A stretch of 35,330 bases of DNA from Desulfotomaculum sp. (GTDB lineage Bacteria; Bacillota; Desulfotomaculia; Desulfotomaculales; Desulfohalotomaculaceae): positions 1 to 35,330 of the forward strand of contig JAJOKO010000164.1 in NCBI GenBank assembly GCA_021129825.1, read 5' to 3'. The notes beneath the pieces were generated by a model, which was not told the DNA's origin, searched no databases, and worked only from the letters and a program-made list of their open reading frames with translations. The number at the start of each line of letters is the position of its first letter. Positions within the stretch are counted from its first letter, which is position 1. Below, piece by piece: positions 28,701 through 35,330 of the stretch. Position numbers and translations under genes: made by a program.

Positions 28701-29993
28701 ATGTCTAGGCGTTATGATCAATCTGTTGCTATGTTTACCGAGGCGCAAAAATACATACCAGGTGGGGTGAACAGTCCGGTGCGGGCTTTTAAATCCGTTG
28801 GCGGTGACCCGCTGTTTATTGAGCGTGGTGACGGGGCTTATCTTTGGGATGTAGATGGTAATCGCTATTTGGATTATGTTGGTTCATGGGGACCGCTGCT
28901 ACTGGGGCACCGGCACCCGGCGGTGACAGAGGCGCTGCAAAATCAATTAGCAAAAGGCACCAGTTACGGTGCGCCTACCGTACTGGAAACAGCACTGGCC
29001 CAAATTATTATCAAGGCGATGCCTGCTATTGAAATGGTGCGGATGGTTAACTCTGGCACCGAGGCTACAATGAGTGCTTTGCGTTTGGCCCGTGGCTATA
29101 CCAATAGGGATAAAATTGTGAAATTCGAAGGTTGTTATCATGGTCATGCGGACTGCTTATTAATTAAAGCCGGTTCCGGGGCACTGACGCTAGGGGTGCC
29201 TACCAGCCCGGGAGTGCCGGCAGACACCGCTACAAATACGATTACTGCTCCTTTTAACGATATAGAGCTATTAGAGCAAATATTTACCAAACAAGGGGCG
29301 GCTATTGCCGCTGTAATTTTAGAACCGGTAGCAGGTAACATGGGTGTGGTACCGCCGCAACCAGGTTATTTGGCAGCACTGCGTGAACTTACCCGCCAGC
29401 ATGGTAGTTTGTTGATATTTGACGAAGTGATGACCGGTTTTAGGGTGGCTTATGGCGGAGCCCAGTCGTTATATAACATTGAACCGGATCTTACCTGCTT
29501 GGGCAAAGTTATTGGCGGCGGGTTACCGGTAGGAGCTTACGGCGGTAAAAAAGAAATAATGGCGCAAATAGCCCCACTTGGCCCGGTATATCAGGCCGGT
29601 ACACTGTCCGGCAATCCCTTGGCGATGACCGCCGGTATTGCTACTCTGACTGAATTGGCCCGGTCCGGCGTTTATCAAGAACTGGAGCGTAAATCAACCC
29701 GTTTGGCAGAGGGGATCGCCCAAGCGGCTTTGGATACCGGCGTTAAAATCACCCAAAACCGGGTAGGTTCGATGCTGGGTACTTTCTTTACTGCCGTCGG
29801 ACCGGTTGTTGATTACCAGACTGCCTGTAGTTCAGATACCGAAAAATTTGGTCGTTTTTTCCGGGCTATGCTGGCAGAAGGAATATACTTGGCGCCATCA
29901 CAGTTTGAAGCAGCTTTTATGTCTACAGCACATACAGATACAGATATAGATATTACCATTGAAGCAGTACGAAAAGCTTTTGAAGTGATTTAA
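28701..29993 (+). CDS. hemL: Glutamate-1-semialdehyde 2,1-aminomutase
   Basis: [64 protein letters not shown]. Confidence 0.96.
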   Translation: MSRRYDQSVAMFTEAQKYIPGGVNSPVRAFKSVGGDPLFIERGDGAYLWDVDGNRYLDYVGSWGPLLLGHRHPAVTEALQNQLAKGTSYGAPTVLETALAQIIIKAMPAIEMVRMVNSGTEATMSALRLARGYTNRDKIVKFEGCYHGHADCLLIKAGSGALTLGVPTSPGVPADTATNTITAPFNDIELLEQIFTKQGAAIAAVILEPVAGNMGVVPPQPGYLAALRELTRQHGSLLIFDEVMTGFRVAYGGAQSLYNIEPDLTCLGKVIGGGLPVGAYGGKKEIMAQIAPLGPVYQAGTLSGNPLAMTAGIATLTELARSGVYQELERKSTRLAEGIAQAALDTGVKITQNRVGSMLGTFFTAVGPVVDYQTACSSDTEKFGRFFRAMLAEGIYLAPSQFEAAFMSTAHTDTDIDITIEAVRKAFEVI

Positions 29994-30027
29994 TATTTGA
30001 AAAGGCGGCAGAAAGCAGGCGAGAATA

Positions 30028-31701
30028 TTGGATAATATTTACACCATGGCTCTACTGGCTTTTGCTCCTATTTTATTTACAATTATAATGATGACCGTTT
30101 TTTCTTGGCCGGCCAAAAAAGTGATGCCGGTGGCTTGGCTGCTAGTGGTAATTGTTGCTTATGCTATTTGGGGTGTGGAACTGCAACGTATTATTGCTGC
30201 GACTATCTTTGGTTGCCTTTCGGCTTTTAACATCTTAATCATTATTTTTGGTGCTATTTTAATTTTAAATACTTTGAAAAAAAGTGGGGCGATGGCCGCC
30301 ATTAGCCGGGGCTTTCACCAGGTGTCTGCTGACCGCCGGGTGCAAGCGGTTATTATTGGTTGGATGTTTGTTTCGTTTATTGAAGGAGCCGCCGGTTTTG
30401 GCACCCCGGCTGCTTTGGCGGCCCCGCTCCTGGTTGGTTTAGGTTTTCCACCGCTGGCAGCGGTGATGGTGGCTTTGGTGATGAACAGTACCGCTGTTAG
30501 TTTTGGAGCGGTGGGATTACCGATTACCGGTGGTATTGGAGCGGTAATGAAGGATACAGTAGTAGCACAGGCGGGCGAGGCAGCTTGGCTGCCTTTTTTG
30601 CATGATATAGGGATTTGGACCGCTTTATTTCATTTTATAGTTGGTTCTTTTATTCCTTTAATTGCCTTGTGTATGTTATCTTTTTTCTTTAGTCCTGCTG
30701 GTGAAAGAAGTATTAAATATGGTTTAGCGGCGGCTCCTTTTGCATTTTTTGCCGGCTTAGCTTTTACGGTTCCGTATTTGCTAACGGCCCTGTTTTTAGG
30801 TCCGGAATTCCCATCTTTGGTTGGAGCACTGATTGGTTTACCGGTGGTATTGCTGGCCGCTCAAAAGAATTTTTTGACACCTAAAGATACTTGGGATTTC
30901 CCCCCACCGAAACAATGGCCGGATGCTTGGCAAGGCACGAAAATAGCGGCAGATGAAAAAAGCAATATGCCGCTCTGGTTAGCTTGGACACCGTATATCT
31001 TAATTGCTTTGATTCTAGTAATCACTCGTATTCCCGGTTTGGGTTTAAAAGAAATTTTAATGAACCAAGTAGTCAGTTGGCCGGATATTATGGGCACCGG
31101 TATTAATTATAGTTTTTCATATCTGTATTCACCGGGTACAGTACCATTTATACTGGTGGCAGTAATGATCATATTTATCCACAAAATACCGGTCCGAAAA
31201 GCACAGCAAGCGTGGGCGGATACTTTTAAACAATTACCCAGTATTACTATAGCATTGTTGTTTGCGGTGGCGATGGTACAGGTAATGCTGCAGTCTGGTG
31301 TTAATCTAAAGGGAATTGACGGGATGATGATTGTCATGGCTACTGCTACCGCTCAAATTGTGGGTGGGGCTTGGCCGGTAGTAGCTCCCTTTGTGGGAAT
31401 ATTAGGTACTTTTATAAGTGGCTCTGGTACCGTATCTAATATTTTATTTGCTTCTTTTCAATATGAAGTAGCCCAGCAATTGCAGATACCGGGGGTGGTA
31501 GTGCTCGCTTTGCAAAATGTTGGTGGGGCGATAGGCAACATGATTTGCGTACACAAAGTGATTGCCGCCTATGCTACTGTGGGTTTGGCGGGTAAGGAAG
31601 GGGTGATGATCCGCCGCAACTTTATACCGGCGGTAATTTATGCCGGTGTGGTGAGTTTACTTGCTCTGGTAGTAATAGATTATTTATTAGTGATCAAATA
31701 A
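30028..31701 (+). CDS. lctP: L-lactate permease family transporter
   Basis: Many TM segments; [50 protein letters not shown]. Confidence 0.92.
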   Translation: MDNIYTMALLAFAPILFTIIMMTVFSWPAKKVMPVAWLLVVIVAYAIWGVELQRIIAATIFGCLSAFNILIIIFGAILILNTLKKSGAMAAISRGFHQVSADRRVQAVIIGWMFVSFIEGAAGFGTPAALAAPLLVGLGFPPLAAVMVALVMNSTAVSFGAVGLPITGGIGAVMKDTVVAQAGEAAWLPFLHDIGIWTALFHFIVGSFIPLIALCMLSFFFSPAGERSIKYGLAAAPFAFFAGLAFTVPYLLTALFLGPEFPSLVGALIGLPVVLLAAQKNFLTPKDTWDFPPPKQWPDAWQGTKIAADEKSNMPLWLAWTPYILIALILVITRIPGLGLKEILMNQVVSWPDIMGTGINYSFSYLYSPGTVPFILVAVMIIFIHKIPVRKAQQAWADTFKQLPSITIALLFAVAMVQVMLQSGVNLKGIDGMMIVMATATAQIVGGAWPVVAPFVGILGTFISGSGTVSNILFASFQYEVAQQLQIPGVVVLALQNVGGAIGNMICVHKVIAAYATVGLAGKEGVMIRRNFIPAVIYAGVVSLLALVVIDYLLVIK

Positions 31702-32283
31702 AAATGATTTTATCACTGCAAAATATTCTCTGAAGAACATGCTTATTTTGGTGTTTGGTGGTGTTTCTGCCGGCAACCCGGCTACTTCAAAACCTAACCT
31801 TTGAGCAAGAAACTTAGCTCTGAATAAGTGGAAATCAGAACTAATAATTAATATCCGGGGATTATCTATGCCGGCAGCTGGGGCTATTTTATCCCGGGCA
31901 TATTTAAAATTTTCAAACGTACTGGTAGAATGTTCTTCCTTAAATATTCTGGCTGCATTGATGTTTTTATTAATTAAAAATGATTTCATTGCTGCGGCCT
32001 CGGTAATAGTATTTCCGGCACCTAATCCACCGCATACAATTATTTTAACATTATTATCCTTAGCAAATTGATAGGTTGTAACTAACCGGTTGTATAAAGC
32101 AGGGGAAGGTTCACTGCCCCAAACAGCTGCTCCTAAAACGATAATATAATCAAATTCTTGGGTCTGTAATTCAGTGATGTTAACAGAGTGAGATTCATTA
32201 AAAATAAGTAATTGGATGATTAAAAAAGACGCCAGCAGGGTTATTGAAAATATTAAAGCGATCTTTTTGATTTTTTTTAGCAT
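31687..32283 (-). CDS. YdcF/DUF218 family membrane-anchored protein
   Basis: [62 protein letters not shown]; overlaps the lctP 3' end convergently by 15 nt. Confidence 0.87.
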   Translation of the reverse strand: MLKKIKKIALIFSITLLASFLIIQLLIFNESHSVNITELQTQEFDYIIVLGAAVWGSEPSPALYNRLVTTYQFAKDNNVKIIVCGGLGAGNTITEAAAMKSFLINKNINAARIFKEEHSTSTFENFKYARDKIAPAAGIDNPRILIISSDFHLFRAKFLAQRLGFEVAGLPAETPPNTKISMFFREYFAVIKSFLFDH

Positions 32284-32299
32284 TAAGAAAACACTCCGT

Positions 32300-32737
32300 T
32301 TATAAAACTTTATCCGTGTTTAATAATAACCACAGTTGATTATCTTTTTTGACTACGCCGGTTAAAAATTCTGTGTTGCTGTCTACTGTATGGGCAGGTT
32401 CTATTTCTGACTGTTGGTATCGTCCCACTTCTAGCACTTGATCCACAATCATACCAATATTTTGCACTTTAGTTTCGACCACTACAATGCGGGTATCTTG
32501 ATCAGTTTCTTTTTCAGTTAAACCAAAACGTTGGCTGAGATTAATTACCGGTAAAATATTGCCACGCAAATTAATCACCCCGGTCACATAAAAGTGGGTA
32601 CTGGGTATCGGGGTAATTTCGGTCATCCGAATTATTTCTTGTATTTCTTGAATGGGCAGAGCATAGTTTTGATCACTTAGCTGGAATACGACTAATTGGT
32701 CATCAGTTACTTCAGTTACTTCAGTTACTGCGGACAT
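32300..32737 (-). CDS. cheW: CheW-like chemotaxis adaptor
   Basis: QLVVFQLSDQNYALPIQEIQEIIRMTEITPIP, GVINLRGNILPVINLSQRFGL. Confidence 0.92.
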   Translation of the reverse strand: MSAVTEVTEVTDDQLVVFQLSDQNYALPIQEIQEIIRMTEITPIPSTHFYVTGVINLRGNILPVINLSQRFGLTEKETDQDTRIVVVETKVQNIGMIVDQVLEVGRYQQSEIEPAHTVDSNTEFLTGVVKKDNQLWLLLNTDKVL

Positions 32738-32856
32738 TTTAAATTCCTCCTAATTTGTTTTTATATTTTATTATATTTCATAGTAAGTAATTTCGACACT
32801 AACAAGCATTATCCTGTTTAAAATATCAAAATAAATATAATTATGATTGTTGGTGG

Positions 32857-32886
32857 TTGACTATAACAATCAAATAAGCATATAAT
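32857..32886 (+). promoter_or_regulatory. Sigma-A type promoter for the structured leader and TM1266-aspA genes
   Basis: TTGACT (32857-32862), 18-bp spacer, TATAAT (32881-32886). Confidence 0.8.
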
Positions 32887-32892
32887 AATAGC

Positions 32893-33049
32893 AAGTATCT
32901 GAGGTAGGGGGATTATCCTGCTACTGAGGATGGAAAAAATTCAGGAAATTCCCTGCGGGTCTGGTTAGGTACTATTGCCAAGGGGGGTGCCATCTGTTGT
33001 TGTTAATGCACCCGCTCCCCTATTTCAGGGCAGTGGGTGCTTTGTGTTT
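32893..33049 (+). ncRNA. Candidate cis-regulatory structured leader RNA (riboswitch/attenuator-like)
   Basis: GTAG/CTAC hairpin, GGATGG/CCATCT long-range pairing, and a central GCACCC (33008) that can pair with GGGTGC upstream (32985) or downstream (33035) followed by TTTGTGTTT. Confidence 0.5.
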
Positions 33050-33089
33050 GCCAGTGTTGTTTGATGCCTGCGGGTGATTGACGACCAAA

Positions 33090-33292
33090 GAGCACTCTCG
33101 GAAACAGTTAAAAAGTTCCAAACACCCCCTCCCCCTAACCCCCTCCCACTAGTGGAGGGGAAATCAAGTTCCCTCCCCCTTGATGGGGGAGCGGGTACCC
33201 ACCCGAAGGGAAGGGTGCAGGTGGGGGTGAAAAAACGAAAACTTTCTTTGAAAGGTACAGAAATAGTGGGGTTAGACTTTCCGAGAGTACTC
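33090..33292. mobile_element. MITE-like element B, 203 bp, 15-bp TIRs and 7-bp TSD
   Basis: GAGCACTCTCGGAAA ... TTTCCGAGAGTACTC flanked by GACCAAA (33083-33089 and 33293-33299). Confidence 0.85.
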
Positions 33293-33314
33293 GACCAAAT
33301 AAAGGGAGGTGGCG

Positions 33315-33563
33315 ATGTTAATGGAGCAACGTATCGGGGTGATTGGGATAGTGGTAGAAGATCGTGCTAAAGCAGCCCAAATTAATGCTATCCTTAGTGA
33401 GTACGGTGACATGATTATTGGTCGGATGGGCGTACCCTATCAAAACAAACAACTTAGCGTGATTTCGCTGATAATTGAAGGAACAACAGATCAAGTAGGA
33501 GCAATGACCGGTAAATTGGGTAACATTAAAGGAGTACAAGTAAAATCAGCGTTAAGTAGATAG
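33315..33563 (+). CDS. TM1266-type iron-only hydrogenase system regulator
   Basis: RIGVIGIVVEDRAKAAQINAILSEYGDMIIGRMGVPYQNKQLSVISLIIEGTTDQVGAMTGKLGNIKGVQVKSAL; SD GGGAGGTGG. Confidence 0.88.
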   Translation: MLMEQRIGVIGIVVEDRAKAAQINAILSEYGDMIIGRMGVPYQNKQLSVISLIIEGTTDQVGAMTGKLGNIKGVQVKSALSR

Positions 33564-33664
33564 GGGACACACCGCACCCTTCCCGGCACTCAATTCAGAC
33601 GCAAGAAGATATCGTTAAACAAATCTTTGTTTCTGAATTGAGTACCGGGAAGGTCCCCATCAAT
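33559..33664. repeat. Palindromic REP-like element copy 3, with 21-bp internal inverted repeat
   Basis: GATAGGGGACACACCGCACC...GGTCCCCATCAAT; CTTCCCGGCACTCAATTCAGA (33579-33599) pairs with TCTGAATTGAGTACCGGGAAG (33632-33652), one mismatch. Confidence 0.88.
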
Positions 33665-33701
33665 CTAGTAGTAAATTCTCAAGATAATACGGGTGATCTA
33701 A

Positions 33702-35099
33702 ATGGATAGAATAGAACAAGATTTAATCGGGACAGTAAAATTACCAGCAGAAGCCTATTACGGTATTCATACCGCCCGGGCAGCAGAAAACTTTGATGTT
33801 ACCGGTACGGGGGTGCATCATCAGTTAATTAAGGCCTTGGCGGTGGTTAAACAAGCGGCGGCGGCTGCTAACATCACTATGGGGATATTAGACCGAAAAA
33901 TTGGTGATGCCATTTACCAAGCGGCCGGCGAAGTGGCGGCAGGGCAATTACTGGATCAATTTATTGTAGATGCCCTCCAAGGTGGGGCGGGTACATCTAC
34001 CAATATGAATATGAACGAAGTATTAGCTAACCGGGCTATTGAACTGCTGGGCGGGAAAAAAGGTGACTATACCCTGGTGCATCCTATTGATCACGTCAAT
34101 AGCAGTCAATCCACAAATGATGTTTATCCCACCGCCTTGCGGATTGCGGCGATTCGTTTATTACAGCCGTTGAGTGCACATTGTGCGTTGTTGCAAGGAG
34201 CATTACAAAAAAAAGAAGCAGAATTTGCCGGGGTATTGAAAGTGGGACGTACTGAAATGCAAGATGCGGTACCGATTACTTTAGGGCAGGAATTTGGCGC
34301 TTATGTTGAAGCAGTAGCCCGGGATCGCTGGCGATTGTATAAAGTAGAAGAACGTTTGCGCCAGGTGAACTTAGGTGGTACGGCGGTAGGCACCGGATTA
34401 AACGCCCGGCGAAAATATACCTATACCGTTATTGAACGCTTGCGCGGCTTAACTGGTTTAGGATTAGCCCGGGCTGAAAACATGGTTGATGTCACCCAAA
34501 ATGCAGATGTATTTGTAGAAGTAGCTGGTCTGATTAAAGCGGCGGCAACTACTCAAATTAAAATTGCTGCTGATTTACGATTGTTGTCTTCTGGCCCGCG
34601 AGCAGGGTTGGGTGAAATAAAATTGCCGGATTTACAGGCCGGTTCATCGATTATGCCGGGCAAAGTGAACCCGGTACTGCCGGAAATGGTGACGCAAGTA
34701 GCGTACCAAGTAATCGCTCATGATTTAGCAATTACCATGGCCGGGCAGGCGGGGCAGTTAGAGTTAAACGCCTTTTTACCTTTAATTGCCGCTAATTTGC
34801 TGCCGGCTATGGATAACTTGAGTAAGGCACTCAAGTTATTTGCTGAACGATGTATATTAGGGATTGAAGCGAACGCTGATCACTGCCGGCAGTTACTGGA
34901 AAATAGTATTAGTTTGATTACGGTGTTGGTGCCACAAATTGGTTATGAACAAGCGACCCAGTTGGCTGAAGAAGCATTGCAAAAAAAATGTAGCCTCCGC
35001 CAAGTGATATTAGCCAACAAAGTACTGAGTGCAGCAGAGTGGGAACAATTGATCAAACCGGAAACGGCACTAAAAGCAGGCGTTTTTGGTGCAAAGTGA
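33702..35099 (+). CDS. aspA: Aspartate ammonia-lyase (fumarase/aspartase superfamily)
   Basis: MDRIEQDLIGTVKLPAEAYYGIHTARAAENF, GTSTNMNMNEVLANRA, HPIDHVNSSQSTNDVYPTA, GSSIMPGKVNPVLPE. Confidence 0.88.
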   Translation: MDRIEQDLIGTVKLPAEAYYGIHTARAAENFDVTGTGVHHQLIKALAVVKQAAAAANITMGILDRKIGDAIYQAAGEVAAGQLLDQFIVDALQGGAGTSTNMNMNEVLANRAIELLGGKKGDYTLVHPIDHVNSSQSTNDVYPTALRIAAIRLLQPLSAHCALLQGALQKKEAEFAGVLKVGRTEMQDAVPITLGQEFGAYVEAVARDRWRLYKVEERLRQVNLGGTAVGTGLNARRKYTYTVIERLRGLTGLGLARAENMVDVTQNADVFVEVAGLIKAAATTQIKIAADLRLLSSGPRAGLGEIKLPDLQAGSSIMPGKVNPVLPEMVTQVAYQVIAHDLAITMAGQAGQLELNAFLPLIAANLLPAMDNLSKALKLFAERCILGIEANADHCRQLLENSISLITVLVPQIGYEQATQLAEEALQKKCSLRQVILANKVLSAAEWEQLIKPETALKAGVFGAK

Positions 35100-35163
35100 A
35101 AAAAAGATTAGACGCTGATTTTTATGATTAACGCTGATTTTAAAAGAATAAGAAATTAATATA

Positions 35164-35330
35164 AGTGCAGGTTCGAAAAGGGTACCATTTAGTACATTTA
35201 AAATTTACATATTAATCCAATCAACCTTAAAACACACCCCCACCCTACCCTCCCCCATCAAGGGGGAGGAGATTAAGTCCCCCCCTCCCCTCGTGGGAGG
35301 GGCGGGTACCCACCCGAAGGGAAGGGTGCG
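35164..35330. mobile_element. MITE-like element A3, inverted relative of A1, truncated by window end
   Basis: AGTGCAGGTTCGAAAAGGGTACCATTTAGTACATTTAAAATTTACATATTAATCCAATCAACCTTAAAACACACCCCCACCC closely matches the reverse complement of 756-569, then switches to the module seen in element B. Confidence 0.8.

Noticed and set aside
32893-33049. Assignment to a known class (T-box, cobalamin, Moco, SAM-I, c-di-GMP, ZTP)
   Set aside because: Hallmark core motifs of these classes were not found by eye; left unassigned until a covariance search is run.
33074-33370. 98-aa ORF across MITE B
   Set aside because: Spans the TIRs and C-rich modules and runs into the TM1266-type gene in another frame; proline/glycine-rich translation of repeat DNA, not a gene.
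1-35330. Phage, defence island or large integrative element
   Set aside because: No integrase, phage structural, restriction or CRISPR-associated genes; the gene content is core metabolism with small repeats.

Overview
This 35.3-kb window looks like low-to-mid GC Clostridia-type (Firmicutes) chromosome. From left to right it carries:
- the 3' part of mqnD, a lone HicB-like ORF and mqnE (futalosine menaquinone pathway);
- a TtcA-like PP-loop gene (-);
- a DUF39 / NIL-4Fe4S / UPF0280 triad (homocysteine synthesis);
- FapA-like, HD-GYP and phosphodiester glycosidase genes;
- gpr (-), rsmD and coaD;
- a BioD/DRTGG-like gene and an ADP-forming acyl-CoA synthetase (both -);
- DUF177 and rpmF;
- a selenocysteine tRNA (-);
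- a nearly complete siroheme-dependent (Ahb) heme locus, with a Phd/VapC toxin-antitoxin pair between ahbB and hemL;
- a lactate permease, a DUF218 gene (-) and cheW (-);
- a TM1266-type hydrogenase regulator plus an aspartase-family gene.
The most unusual content is small non-autonomous repeats. A hairpin family with constant ends (GATAGGKGACACACC...GTCCCCATCAAT) has variable self-complementary interiors, and one copy sits as exactly 15 in-frame codons inside mqnD. Two MITE-like families (TIR GTTCGAAAAG; TIR GAGYACTCTCGGAAA with a 7-bp TSD) share interchangeable C/G-rich modules, some with strong G-quadruplex potential. A riboswitch-like structured leader with a canonical promoter lies upstream of the TM1266/aspA genes and is separated from them by one of the MITEs. 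All calls come from reading the sequence and family recognition; no searches were run.
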